Positions 21,068-29,527 of a stretch of 35,126 nt of DNA are shown one piece after another; the first letter of the stretch is position 1, and each line of letters starts with the position of its first letter. The stretch is from the NCBI GenBank assembly GCA_029907545.1, contig JARYLR010000015.1:1-35126 (forward strand), read 5' to 3'. The notes beneath the pieces were generated by a model that saw only the letters and a list, made by a program, of their open reading frames with translations, was not told the origin of the DNA and made no database searches. Made by a program: the position numbers and the translations under genes. Origin of the DNA: Candidatus Bathyarchaeota archaeon (GTDB taxonomy: Archaea; Thermoproteota; Bathyarchaeia; Bathyarchaeales; Bathycorpusculaceae).

Positions 21068-22321
21068 TCAGTTAACATGGATTCGTTTGCCTAGGAACTC
21101 AAGAACGTTCTTTTCTGTCATTGCTTTGCAGCTACGGATTTTCTCAACAGTCTCATTGTAAGCGCGTTCCGCAGCCATTTCCTCGGACGTTATTACCATT
21201 ATTTTCTTCTCCAGTTCTTCAGCTTGCTCCTTAAGCTTCGAAAGATGGTTCTGAATACTGAAAATCTCAGGTGCTTCAGAAAGCATTTTCCGTTTAGCAA
21301 GCGCCGCTGAGCACCTTATATAAAGATCATCTAAGGAATTCGTGCGTAAAATGTTTTCTATGGCTTGCTTGGCTTTGCGTTCCTTGTCTGGTTTCAGATT
21401 TAGTTTTTCAGCCATCGACTGGTCTAGCTTGGTAAGAATTGCTTTCAGAAGCGGGTAGCCTTCGTTCTCTGTGGCTAAGGCTTCAAAGGGATTTGCTAGA
21501 TACTGATCCAGCTTCTTTGATTCATCTTGCATCAGACCGCTTCCTCCCCCGTGAAGCGCCAGAGACTGAAGCTTTATGAACGGCTTCTGAAGGTGTTGAA
21601 GACTTTTCCTCACGTCTGCTGCGAGGGCTTCGATTTCTGTTTCAAGCTGGCGAAGTTGCCCAAGATGACCCTTACCTCTTAATTCAGCCATCTCCAGCTG
21701 TACACGTGTCAACTCTTTCTCACACAGGGACTTTTCATCTGCAATTCTGGCCTTTTGCTGCTCCAGCACTCTCAGTTGCTGCTCCAAGGTTCCGAGCTTT
21801 TCCGTAAGCTGAAATGTTTCCTCAAGCGTCTTTGTCTTGACATACTCCTTTGCGATGAAGCTGTTAAGCTCCTTAAGCGCGTCTTTTGCCCTCTCAAAAA
21901 CCATCGAGAATTTGCGGCGGTCGATAATGAAAAAGGGTGATATGCGAGTAAACCAGTTCTTTAAGTCAATTTCGGTGATTAGGAGAGCGCGCTGAGTTTC
22001 CTGTGCGAACTTGGTGAGAGAGTCATAGGAAACTTCTTCTGGCGCGTTGATCTGCTTGAACCTCTCAATGAATAGTCGTGAAAGCTTGTTTAACGCCCGA
22101 GCGCGGCTGTAGGTTTTCATATTACGCTTTTCAATTTCCTTTCCGCTATTTTCAAATAGCATTTTGCTTGAGTCCAGCAAGCTCTCTAGCGCCTTGCGCA
22201 TTTCGTCGCGCAGCTTCTGAGCCTTTGCATGTACTGGAACAAAAAGGGAGCGGGTTTCATTTTCAAGCCAGCGCCCGACTTCTTTGGAGGAGAGCTTGAT
22301 TTCAGACAACAAGGTTCCCAA
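21068..22321 (-). CDS. coiled-coil protein of unknown function, upstream of the PPP phosphatase
   Basis: 417 residues, predicted almost entirely helical. Heptad-rich coiled coils lie at about 160-240 (TLEETFQLTEKLGTLEQ, then CEKELTRVQLEMAEL) and 345-400 (NHLSKLKEQAEELEKKI). The stretch between is less regular. It resembles SMC/Rad50-style coils in composition but has no Walker A or zinc-hook cysteines, so it is not an SMC ATPase. There are no membrane spans. The start is a TTG at 22321. A TATA-like GTTTAAATATTC (about 22364-22375) lies about 45 nt upstream. With the 14-nt gap to the phosphatase gene, the two form a clear pair. Confidence 0.75.
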   Translation of the reverse strand: MGTLLSEIKLSSKEVGRWLENETRSLFVPVHAKAQKLRDEMRKALESLLDSSKMLFENSGKEIEKRNMKTYSRARALNKLSRLFIERFKQINAPEEVSYDSLTKFAQETQRALLITEIDLKNWFTRISPFFIIDRRKFSMVFERAKDALKELNSFIAKEYVKTKTLEETFQLTEKLGTLEQQLRVLEQQKARIADEKSLCEKELTRVQLEMAELRGKGHLGQLRQLETEIEALAADVRKSLQHLQKPFIKLQSLALHGGGSGLMQDESKKLDQYLANPFEALATENEGYPLLKAILTKLDQSMAEKLNLKPDKERKAKQAIENILRTNSLDDLYIRCSAALAKRKMLSEAPEIFSIQNHLSKLKEQAEELEKKIMVITSEEMAAERAYNETVEKIRSCKAMTEKNVLEFLGKRIHVN

Positions 22322-22363
22322 TACCCAATACTCAAGAGGCTTATTTATGTTTCAACATCCCGA

Positions 22364-22375
22364 ATATTTAAACTC
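22364..22375 (-). promoter_or_regulatory. TATA box of the coiled-coil/phosphatase operon
   Basis: Minus strand AGTTTAAATATTC. Transcription would start about 22345, giving a leader of roughly 25 nt before the TTG at 22321. It is back-to-back with the promoter of the ECF S component gene. Confidence 0.45.
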
Positions 22376-22381
22376 TTTTTT

Positions 22382-22393
22382 GAGTAGCTACTC
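22382..22393. promoter_or_regulatory. perfect 12-bp palindrome upstream of the ECF S component TATA
   Basis: GAGTAGCTACTC is fully self-complementary and directly precedes the TATA-like TCTTAAATAG (22392-22401) of the ECF gene at 22439. It also lies just upstream of the divergent TATA at 22364-22375, so one protein could control both. The half-site includes GTAG/CTAC, as does the dyad before the other ECF gene (31653-31666). Confidence 0.4.
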
Positions 22394-22438
22394 TTAAATA
22401 GTAAGGACCAAGAACTACAGCAACTGAGAGTAGAGACA

Positions 22439-23083
22439 ATGGAGACAAAACAGTTAGCATTTATCGCCATGATGAGCGCGTTAGGAATAGCCCTTTCGAT
22501 AATAACCCTTAACCTAGCCCCCATATTCGTTGCAGTTCCAGGACAAGGAATAGCCGCCCTAGACCTCTCGCATCTGGCAACCTTCATCGCAGCATTCTTT
22601 GGCGGACCATACGTTGGCGCTTTTGTAGGATTTTTCAGCGGCATCTACGCAGGATACCACTTTGGCTATGTAGCAGGCAACCTCGGCTTGCTATCGCTGA
22701 TAGGCGTGCCCCTCGGCAAAGCCATGACCGGCTTAACTTCAGGGTTCTTGTTCAGGAAACTTGGAGTGAATCAGCCTTCCCGATCATCTTTTCTAACCAT
22801 TCCCATAGTGCTCGTTTCATACATTCCAGAATGTCTCTTCACCGTATTCTATTTCATATATCTTATCATGATTTTCTACGGGTCCGCATGGTGGTTCATG
22901 ATACCCCTCGTCATTCCAAAAGCTTGGGTTGAAATCTTCGCCATGAGCATAGTGATGCTGGCACTTGCAGGCAACACGGGCTTCAGAAACTTTGTCTACA
23001 GGGCATTCAGCGTAAAGACAGCGGCTCTTAGAAGAATAGAAGAAAAGGCTGACCGCAAAGAGTTAAACGCAAAACCCAAATGA
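22439..23083 (+). CDS. ECF transporter S component, substrate unknown
   Basis: A 214-residue membrane protein with about six spans. The N-terminus KQLAFIAMMSALGIALSII carries the A-x-x-x-A helix motif that docks on EcfT. It continues with IAALDLSHLATFIAAFFGGPYVGAFVGF, which is typical of ECF S subunits. The C-terminal 40 residues are charged and cytoplasmic. S components give substrate specificity (vitamin, metal or nucleobase) and need EcfA/EcfT, absent here. I cannot assign the substrate. A TATA-like TCTTAAATAG (22392-22401) and a palindrome precede it. Its last 21 nt overlap the convergent mch gene. Confidence 0.85.
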   Translation: METKQLAFIAMMSALGIALSIITLNLAPIFVAVPGQGIAALDLSHLATFIAAFFGGPYVGAFVGFFSGIYAGYHFGYVAGNLGLLSLIGVPLGKAMTGLTSGFLFRKLGVNQPSRSSFLTIPIVLVSYIPECLFTVFYFIYLIMIFYGSAWWFMIPLVIPKAWVEIFAMSIVMLALAGNTGFRNFVYRAFSVKTAALRRIEEKADRKELNAKPK

Positions 23084-24034
23084 CTCTCCAAGCAGCCGGC
23101 TATTGACTTCTCCATTTTTCATTAGGTTGCCTGTTTTCAGATTGTTAATTATCACAACTGCTGGCGCGAAAAGATTCGGATCTATCTTGTAGAAGTCGTA
23201 TTTTGCCTCTTTAAAGATCTCCTTGAACGGCTTGCCATAGTCCTTGGACGCTGTAGCCGGAGCCTTGCTCAAAATATTTTTCAGCACTTCCTCATCTTCA
23301 TATTCCACAGCATAGTAGGCTGTTCCGCCATAGAGAATTGCATCGTTTGTCCGCGCCATAGCAACAGCAAATTTCGGATGGATAGGGGGGATAGGGGCGA
23401 CTCCCCAAGCATACTTGATCACGTTAGGATCGAAACCTATTTTCCGAAGTTTGTGAATTCCAGTTTCCACGATTCTGCCAGCCACCTGCGTCGCGCCTGC
23501 AATGCTTGCCGTAGGTGTCAGTACCAGAGCAAAGTTTTCAGGATTGATGCGGCAATCTCTGGCGATTCTTTCAATCAGCTTATCTGGCGGCTGCTTGTCC
23601 GTCTCCAGAACGACTATGGCTTTCTCAAAATCATCCTTATACTTGATTTCTTCATAGATGTCCTTCGGCTTCAAAGCAAGAGCCCTTGCTGGGCCCGAAC
23701 CTATTGCAAAGTAGTCTTCTTCGCCTATCTGCCAGCCAGCATACTGTGACCCCAGAGTGGCGATGACAGGATGGTCAGTGTAAACAAATATTGACGGAAG
23801 CTCCAAATCACCATATTTTCTGCTGACAATTCGTGCCTTTGCACATCCGCCCATGCAGATTTCAGTAACGAGCTTTCCAGTCAAGAAGCCGCCTTTCACA
23901 TTTATTCCTGCATCGATGATGGAGACTCCGTTTGCCGCTTTGCTTACTGCTATGCCGTAAAGACTGGGTTTTTCAAGAAGCTTTTCTAGAAGCTTCCAAG
24001 CCATGCGATTAACACTTAGGTTATTCAGCAACAT
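23063..24034 (-). CDS. mch: methenyltetrahydromethanopterin cyclohydrolase
   Basis: 323 residues, matching the family length of about 320. Motifs include LSVNRMAWKLLEKLL at the N-terminus, VSIIDAGINVKGGFLTGKLVTEICMGG, the nucleotide/pterin-facing SIFVYTDHPVIATLGSQYAGW, FAIGSGPARAL, and LTPTASIAGATQVAGRIVETGIHKL. It converts formyl-H4MPT to methenyl-H4MPT in the cytoplasm, in the C1 branch of methanogenesis or the archaeal Wood-Ljungdahl pathway. It is the last gene of the fwdDBAC-mch run, 10 nt after fwdC. No Ftr, Mtd or Mer gene is in the window. The 3' end overlaps the ECF gene on the other strand by 21 nt. Confidence 0.95.
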   Translation of the reverse strand: MLLNNLSVNRMAWKLLEKLLEKPSLYGIAVSKAANGVSIIDAGINVKGGFLTGKLVTEICMGGCAKARIVSRKYGDLELPSIFVYTDHPVIATLGSQYAGWQIGEEDYFAIGSGPARALALKPKDIYEEIKYKDDFEKAIVVLETDKQPPDKLIERIARDCRINPENFALVLTPTASIAGATQVAGRIVETGIHKLRKIGFDPNVIKYAWGVAPIPPIHPKFAVAMARTNDAILYGGTAYYAVEYEDEEVLKNILSKAPATASKDYGKPFKEIFKEAKYDFYKIDPNLFAPAVVIINNLKTGNLMKNGEVNSRLLGESFGFCV

Positions 24035-24044
24035 TTCCTTCTCC

Positions 24045-24866
24045 TTACAGTAGTTTCTCGAAGACGCTCAGGTGTGGATTCTTCCGCTTGGAAACATAAA
24101 GTTTGCCGTTTCCTCTTTCCGCAAGATCACCTGAGAATATGTAGAAGGGGCCTTCGATGGAATCTGTTTCCTTGATTTTCACCTTATTTCGCACGCCTTC
24201 AATTGTAAACGTTGGCAGAACTGATTCCAAGAAGCCGATGACCACTATTTTGCCCTCGGTCATGCATGCACCAGCTCTTGCTTCGCAGTTCCCTTCAACA
24301 AGGATTGTCCCACCATGCATACGCAAACCCGCGAACTGCCCTGCATTTCCTTTGATTTTGAGAAGCCCTTTCTTCATGTAGGCTCCTGCTTCGCTTCCTA
24401 CATCTCCATGCACAACTATCTGTCCTCCGCGCATGCCCTCGCCGCACCCGCGATATGGCGCTCCCAAGTAGTCTCCAGCGGAACCGTAGATTTCAATCGT
24501 GCCGCCTTTCATCATCGAACCTGCCCAGCTCTCTGCGTTGCCATGAACGGTTATTTTTCCGCCCTTCATTTCCTCGCCCAAATGCATTCCCACGTTTCCC
24601 TCTATCATAATCTCTCCGATGGTCATGGAAGCGCCTATCCTTCGAACCTCTGCTACGTCACCGCAGATGGTAATAGTTGCCTCATTTTCGCCTTCGCGGT
24701 TTTGCTCTTCAACTTTGAACAGATCTGCAAGCTTTTTCTGCTTGTTGCCTTCCCAAACCGCAAGTTCCCCTATCTCTTCAAGTGTTTTTTCTTGGAAAAC
24801 GTCTGGGCTAATGCATTCTGCCATTACTGGGAACGGAAGCTGTCTGCTTGGCGTTAGAACTATCAT
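24045..24866 (-). CDS. fwdC: formylmethanofuran dehydrogenase subunit C
   Basis: 273 residues dominated by a glycine-rich beta-helix, like the glutamate-synthase alpha C-terminal domain. The repeated pattern GxxGxxxGxxMxGGxIxVxG occurs about seven times, for example VGMHLGEEMKGGKITVHGNA, GSMMKGGTIEIYG, RGCGEGMRGGQIVVHG and GLRMHGGTILVEG. The N-terminal 60 residues are the family-specific cap. The subunit scaffolds FwdA and FwdB in the complex that reduces CO2 to formylmethanofuran. It lies 1 nt after fwdA and 10 nt before mch. Start is ATG 24866. Confidence 0.94.
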   Translation of the reverse strand: MIVLTPSRQLPFPVMAECISPDVFQEKTLEEIGELAVWEGNKQKKLADLFKVEEQNREGENEATITICGDVAEVRRIGASMTIGEIMIEGNVGMHLGEEMKGGKITVHGNAESWAGSMMKGGTIEIYGSAGDYLGAPYRGCGEGMRGGQIVVHGDVGSEAGAYMKKGLLKIKGNAGQFAGLRMHGGTILVEGNCEARAGACMTEGKIVVIGFLESVLPTFTIEGVRNKVKIKETDSIEGPFYIFSGDLAERGNGKLYVSKRKNPHLSVFEKLL

Positions 24867-24867
24867 T

Positions 24868-26547
24868 TTAGACCTCTGCCTTCACAGGTATCGGCTGAGA
24901 AATCTCCAAGTAGCGGTCTGTGACAGGATAGTTCTCATATTCAACTGTCCAGTATTCGCGAAAACGTCTCTTCATGTCAGCCGTCACCTTAAACGGTTCT
25001 GAGATTTTTACGTCAAGCCACATCGTGGCACCCTCAACATGTTTAAGCACTTCCCCGTTTTTGACAACTACCTTGCCGCCTTTGATTGTGTAGGCTGCGC
25101 GTTTGAAGGCTTTTCTCACCTTCTTATACTCTTTAGAGGGGTCTGTTTTATGCGGGTTCACGTTGTAAACCGCGATGTCGGCGTCTGCGCCAACCCCTAG
25201 ATGCCCTTTATGCTTGAGACCCAGCGCCTTCGCTTGCCCTGCTCTGGTCATTATTGCGAGTTCGTAGAAGCTTAGTTCGCGGTCTATTGAAGGAAGTAGG
25301 CTGCGACTTCGGGCTTTGGGATTTATCTTTTTCAAAGTCGCCTTACGCGCTTTCTTGCTAATCAACCACGCAATTATCTTCGGGTATGCAGTAAACGGTC
25401 CGCCGTTAGGGTGATCTGTTGTCATGTAGATTTTCCAAGAATCCTTGACAAGTAATGCCAGCTCAAGACCTATTGACCACTGAGTTGCGTGGGCAAAGCT
25501 TTTCTTCCTGTAGCGGAAGGGCACGATGCCCGCGCTTGTTTCGGTCTCGACATCATGATTCACCCACTTGTTTCCAGTAAGCTCATAAAGACCAAACTGA
25601 AAGGGGCCATCAGCCGTCATGGTTGTTGTGTCGGTGAAAATGACCTGCCCCATGTCAATGGTCACATGAGAGTGTCCATTCAAATACTTCGCGATTTCCT
25701 CGGCTCCTGAGCCAAGGGTTCTCCAGTCGTCGCCGGTGAAGGCGCTAAACTGGCAATGAGTTATATGCACCGCAGGCTTCTCATCGTTAGCCAGCTCTTC
25801 AACATACTTCATTGTTTCTAAAGCAGTCTTGTAGTTGCCAGGTTTCCCCAGATTGTTAGTGTGAAGATGAACAGAGTGAGGCAGGTTCAGAAGTTTGTTC
25901 ACTCTGCACAAGCCCAAGATTATTTCACGTGGAGTGATGCAGAAATGCGGTATCTGATCGTCTAAGCTTGTGACGTTGTGTCCGAAGCCCCATGATTCTA
26001 AGCCACCGGGGTTAACGATTTTTATAGCGTAGCCTTTAGTGGAATTGATCATCCAAGCCACGTGTCTGGCTAACTCTTCGATGTTTCCTTGGCTGAGGTA
26101 TTCAAGCACAAACCACCAGTCGCCAAGCAACGGATACGTGGCCTTGTCAATCAGGGGAATGTCGTTTAGCTCCTCATGCGTGTGCTTGGCTTCTAGAGGC
26201 GGCATCGAAGGATTCATAACGGTCGTGTAGCCCATGCGCGCGTAGCGATAGCCGGTTGTAAAAGTTGACGGAATCGAGTAGCCGACACCTGACCGGGTTA
26301 CAGATGTTTTACATTCAGAATCCTTGAAATGGTCTTCTGGCCGGAGAAGCCTTCCCGTGTTAACCTCTGAGCCAGCAATGTGGCTGTGAATGTCGACACC
26401 GCCAGGCATAACGATCATGCCGGCAACGTCTATCTTCTTTGCTCGGTGCTCACTGACTGATTTCACGATTTTGCCGTCTTTTACGGCGATGTCCACTTTC
26501 TCTCCGTCAATGCCGTTAAGGGGATCGAAGACAACGCCGTTGCTCAA
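24868..26547 (-). CDS. fwdA: formylmethanofuran dehydrogenase subunit A (amidohydrolase)
   Basis: 559 residues of the dihydroorotase/urease amidohydrolase superfamily. Metal-site residues are visible: GGVDIHSHIAG (H54, H56), the carboxylated-lysine candidate K176 in GYAIKIVNPGG, H227/H229 in PHSVHLHTNN, HITHCQFSAF, and the catalytic Asp in MTTDHPNGG. This subunit condenses formate with methanofuran at a binuclear zinc centre. The start is a TTG at 26547, about 16 nt after a GGAGG sequence inside the end of fwdB. A slightly longer N-terminus is possible because homologues usually have a few residues before the NG-VFDPLNGI motif. The length and motifs are complete. Confidence 0.95.
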   Translation of the reverse strand: MSNGVVFDPLNGIDGEKVDIAVKDGKIVKSVSEHRAKKIDVAGMIVMPGGVDIHSHIAGSEVNTGRLLRPEDHFKDSECKTSVTRSGVGYSIPSTFTTGYRYARMGYTTVMNPSMPPLEAKHTHEELNDIPLIDKATYPLLGDWWFVLEYLSQGNIEELARHVAWMINSTKGYAIKIVNPGGLESWGFGHNVTSLDDQIPHFCITPREIILGLCRVNKLLNLPHSVHLHTNNLGKPGNYKTALETMKYVEELANDEKPAVHITHCQFSAFTGDDWRTLGSGAEEIAKYLNGHSHVTIDMGQVIFTDTTTMTADGPFQFGLYELTGNKWVNHDVETETSAGIVPFRYRKKSFAHATQWSIGLELALLVKDSWKIYMTTDHPNGGPFTAYPKIIAWLISKKARKATLKKINPKARSRSLLPSIDRELSFYELAIMTRAGQAKALGLKHKGHLGVGADADIAVYNVNPHKTDPSKEYKKVRKAFKRAAYTIKGGKVVVKNGEVLKHVEGATMWLDVKISEPFKVTADMKRRFREYWTVEYENYPVTDRYLEISQPIPVKAEV

Positions 26548-26558
26548 TAGAAGTTCCG

Positions 26559-28013
26559 TTACGATTCCTCCATTTTCCCTGCTTTTATCTTTCTAACCTC
26601 TGAGAGGATTTTTCTAAGGATTTCCTCGTCTGAGATCAGCCCCTCAGGCGGCTCCACGACTTTCTTCAGTGGAAGAGGCACGTGATCCATGCGGTAGGCT
26701 GTTCCCTCAACCTCAACTCCAACAAGAGCGGATGGAATGACGACGTCGCCCATCTGAGCAGTCGCATTCACGTGGGGATCTATGACTATCAGCGGGTTCT
26801 TAACCAAGTGCTCTGCTGCTTTTCTCGGAAAATTGGAAACAGGATCAGATGCCACAATCAGCGAGGCATCGGTCTCGCCCCGCAGAAGAACGTCAACCGC
26901 CGACGTTTCGCCAGGATTGTAACGTGGGTAACAGAGAGAAAAATCAACAGCGTAGGGATATCCTGTCTGCCACGTGAAGACTGTGTCTGAGCCTGAAACG
27001 TTAAAATGCCCTCGCATAGGCATGATGGTGAACTTGGTTCGCGTGTTTAGGTCACGAATCAGAGAAAGCGCAGCATCTATGTTCCGCATTTTCCCCCTGC
27101 TCATTGTCAGCCCCAGACCGAAGAACAACGCTCCAAAGTTACACCGGATCATCAGATCAGCAACCTCCTCCAGATAGGCGACTGGTACTCCTGCAACTTC
27201 TTCTACTTCAAGCTCTTCATCGCGAACCAAAAGTCTAAGCGCCTCCAGCAACTCATAGTCTCTATTCGGCTCAACTTGAATGAAATAGTCCGCTGTTTCG
27301 GCTGATCTGGTTCTTCTAACGTCAACTACAATCATCTTTCTGCCTTCCTTGAAGAGAGTTGGAGGAGGCTCTCTTCTAACATGCGGCGAGAGCGACGGTG
27401 TTTCCCTAGCGAAGACTCGTTTAAGCGCCTTCTCAATCTTCTTCTTCACGATCAAAGCCTTAGTCTTAGAGAGGTAGCCTTTCCATTCGCTTTTCTCAAA
27501 TCTCCCATCAGAAAATGACGTGTATCTCTCAATGTGCCGCGGGTGAGCGCTCCAAGGATCGCATCCCCAATAGATTACAAGATCAGCTCTATGCCTTACC
27601 TGTCCAAGCGTGCATGACGGGATTCCTATGTCTTGAATGCTGAGCACAGAAGGCCCATGGCAGACGGTTGAAGTGTTGTCTATCACTCCGCCAACTTCCT
27701 CTGCCAGCTCAAGTCCAATTCTTATTGCCTCACAGGAGGTTGAGCTCCAGCCATACAGAAGAGGATAGTTAGCTTCTGCCAGAATCTCTGCAGCTTTCTT
27801 TACGGCTTCGTTGAGTGACACTTCAACTAGCTCGCCGTTCTTCCTTATAAGCGGCTTAGAAAGCCTGTGTTCGCCGCAGTAACCGAGGAACTTGGACTCG
27901 CACATAGCGCACCCATTTTTCACTTCAACGATTTTCCCTGCTTCAATTCTCAGCCTGATATCGTCGCAGAGGCATCCGCAGACAGGGCATGTTACAGCTT
28001 CAATGTGGGGCAT
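26559..28013 (-). CDS. fwdB: formylmethanofuran dehydrogenase subunit B (Mo/W-bis-pterin)
   Basis: About 484 residues. An N-terminal cluster motif CPVCGCLCDDI is followed by a further Cys in CAMCESK. STVCHGPSV holds the Cys that coordinates the metal. The pterin-binding blocks YWGCDPWSAHPRH, VDVRRTRSAETADYF and MPMRGHFNVSG follow. It is the catalytic CO2-reducing (or formate-oxidising) subunit. Family members are near 430 residues; the excess comes mainly from a basic insert between RYTSFSDG and GRKMIVVDV (about residues 160-205). I chose ATG 28013 because AAGGAG lies 5 nt upstream. The open frame runs to a TTG at 28028. It overlaps the end of fwdD by 14 nt. Confidence 0.94.
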   Translation of the reverse strand: MPHIEAVTCPVCGCLCDDIRLRIEAGKIVEVKNGCAMCESKFLGYCGEHRLSKPLIRKNGELVEVSLNEAVKKAAEILAEANYPLLYGWSSTSCEAIRIGLELAEEVGGVIDNTSTVCHGPSVLSIQDIGIPSCTLGQVRHRADLVIYWGCDPWSAHPRHIERYTSFSDGRFEKSEWKGYLSKTKALIVKKKIEKALKRVFARETPSLSPHVRREPPPTLFKEGRKMIVVDVRRTRSAETADYFIQVEPNRDYELLEALRLLVRDEELEVEEVAGVPVAYLEEVADLMIRCNFGALFFGLGLTMSRGKMRNIDAALSLIRDLNTRTKFTIMPMRGHFNVSGSDTVFTWQTGYPYAVDFSLCYPRYNPGETSAVDVLLRGETDASLIVASDPVSNFPRKAAEHLVKNPLIVIDPHVNATAQMGDVVIPSALVGVEVEGTAYRMDHVPLPLKKVVEPPEGLISDEEILRKILSEVRKIKAGKMEES

Positions 28014-28422
28014 AAGGCTCCTTCCCAAACTGCGATTTTAGAAGTTCAGTTAAGCTGAGAACAGGCTTGTCTCCTGCAGGCTCGATTTCCGCGCTTATTC
28101 CCTTGAGTGATGGCATACCAATGCTGTCAGTGTCAGGATCGATAACTGCGTTTGCCCATGGGCCATAAGGCATGTACGCGATTCCCGCGTGGGGCGCTCT
28201 TGGTGACTCAACTGCCTTAACGACAACCGAGCCGTAGATTGTAGAGATCTGCACGTTCACGTTGCCTTTGATGCCAAGCTTCTTCAGATCGGCGGGGTCA
28301 ATGTGGCAGATCGCTACGCCGTCTAAATATTCTTTGGATGTTTTTCCTTTTTCCTTTCCAACGCCTTGTTCGATTGTGCGCCCTGTGATAAGGATTGCTT
28401 GCAGCCTCTGATTGGATGTCAT
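28000..28422 (-). CDS. fwdD: formylmethanofuran dehydrogenase subunit D
   Basis: 140 residues of the molybdopterin-dinucleotide-binding beta-barrel domain, which is the C-terminal domain of other Mo/W enzymes but a separate subunit here. Motifs: LITGRTIEQGVGKEKGK at the N-terminus, AICHIDPADLKKLGIKGNVNVQIST, and MPYGPWANAVIDPDTDSIGMPSLKG, the segment that contacts the pterin guanine dinucleotide. It is the first gene of the fwdDBAC-mch run. Start is ATG 28422; a TATA-like GGTTTAAATC (about 28461-28470) lies about 40-50 nt upstream. Downstream overlap with fwdB suggests translational coupling. Confidence 0.92.
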   Translation of the reverse strand: MTSNQRLQAILITGRTIEQGVGKEKGKTSKEYLDGVAICHIDPADLKKLGIKGNVNVQISTIYGSVVVKAVESPRAPHAGIAYMPYGPWANAVIDPDTDSIGMPSLKGISAEIEPAGDKPVLSLTELLKSQFGKEPYAPH

Positions 28423-28460
28423 TCGGCACTCAGCTTTTACGGTAATTTACGTCATCTTTG

Positions 28461-28470
28461 ATTTAAACCT
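28461..28470 (-). promoter_or_regulatory. putative TATA box of the fwdDBAC-mch operon
   Basis: Minus strand GGTTTAAATC, about 40-50 nt before the fwdD ATG, giving a leader of roughly 15-20 nt. Confidence 0.4.
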
Positions 28471-28533
28471 AACCGCATCAAGCCCATAACAATGGCAAGC
28501 AACATGCCGATTCTCTTTGCAATGGGTGGCAAA

Positions 28534-28545
28534 GTTAATAAATAT
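28534..28545 (+). promoter_or_regulatory. putative TATA box of the ABC export operon
   Basis: GTTAATAAATATAGG is about 50 nt before the ATG at 28591, so the transcript would start near 28570. It is back-to-back with the fwd promoter across about 70 nt. Confidence 0.45.
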
Positions 28546-28590
28546 AGGAAAACATCGCATGTGCGGTTCACATCTAGGCAGTGAAAAAGA

Positions 28591-29526
28591 ATGATCATCG
28601 AAGTAGAGGAACTTTCAAAAAGCTACGGAGAGATCAAGGCTTTGGACGGCGTCTCCTTCACCGTTGAAGAAGGCGAAATCTTCGGTCTTTTAGGTCCAAA
28701 CGGCGCTGGAAAAACCACGCTGATAGAGATACTCTGTGGCTTAAGAAGACTTGACAAAGGCGGAGCAACGGTTCAAGGATATGACCTGATAAAAGACACC
28801 TATAAAGTTCGAGGAGTGATAGGTTTCTGTCCGCAGGAAACCTTACTCTATGATCTTTTGACGGTTCGCGAGAACCTTGCCTTCTCGGCTTCTCTTTATT
28901 CGCTAAGCTCTAAGAAGTTTAAGGAAAGACTTGAGTCTTCGTCAAAAGTTCTCGGCATAGGCGAATTCCTAAACCGAAAGGCTCAGCACCTTTCAGGCGG
29001 CATGAAGCGGAGAGCTAACCTTGCCGCGTCAATAGTTCATGATCCTGCAATTGTCATTTTAGACGAGCCGACAGTCGGCTTTGACCCTAATATGAAGAGG
29101 GAGTTCTGGCACTTCATTAGAGAACTGAAGAAAGAAGAGAAAACAGTGCTTCTTTCAACGCATGACATGTATGAGGCAGATGAACTGTGCGACCGCGTTG
29201 CGATAATGCATAAGGGCAAGATTGCTGCTCTAGATAAACCGACGGTTCTGAAAGAAAAGATCGGCGGGCAAGCAACTGTTCACATACGTGTAAGAAGCGA
29301 CCAAGCACAGAAGACGCGTGCATTGCTTAAGGAATACCACTTCGTGGCAAAAGACAAAGAGATCAACATACCAGCCAAAGATGCTTGGCAAACTATGCAC
29401 GAGATCTCCAACAAGCTAATCTCACACGGGATTTTCACCGAAAAAATCGAGATAGTGGAACCCACACTGGAAGACGTGTTCATTAAACTGACGGGAAGCA
29501 GACTCACTGGTTCGGAGGTGTCCTAA
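28591..29526 (+). CDS. ABC-2 type transporter ATP-binding protein
   Basis: 311 residues. Walker A GPNGAGKTT lies near residue 36, the Q-loop is FCPQETLLYDLLT, the signature is LSGGMKRR, Walker B is AIVILDEPTVGFDP, and the H-loop is LLSTHDM. The C-terminal about 85 residues form the extra domain common in drug/Nod-type exporters (GGQATVHIRVRSDQ, then EIVEPTLEDVFIKLTG). Together with the next gene it forms an export or membrane-lipid pump. The substrate is unknown. Start is ATG 28591. The stop is 1 nt from the permease start, so translation is likely coupled. Confidence 0.95.
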   Translation: MIIEVEELSKSYGEIKALDGVSFTVEEGEIFGLLGPNGAGKTTLIEILCGLRRLDKGGATVQGYDLIKDTYKVRGVIGFCPQETLLYDLLTVRENLAFSASLYSLSSKKFKERLESSSKVLGIGEFLNRKAQHLSGGMKRRANLAASIVHDPAIVILDEPTVGFDPNMKREFWHFIRELKKEEKTVLLSTHDMYEADELCDRVAIMHKGKIAALDKPTVLKEKIGGQATVHIRVRSDQAQKTRALLKEYHFVAKDKEINIPAKDAWQTMHEISNKLISHGIFTEKIEIVEPTLEDVFIKLTGSRLTGSEVS

Positions 29527-29527
29527 G

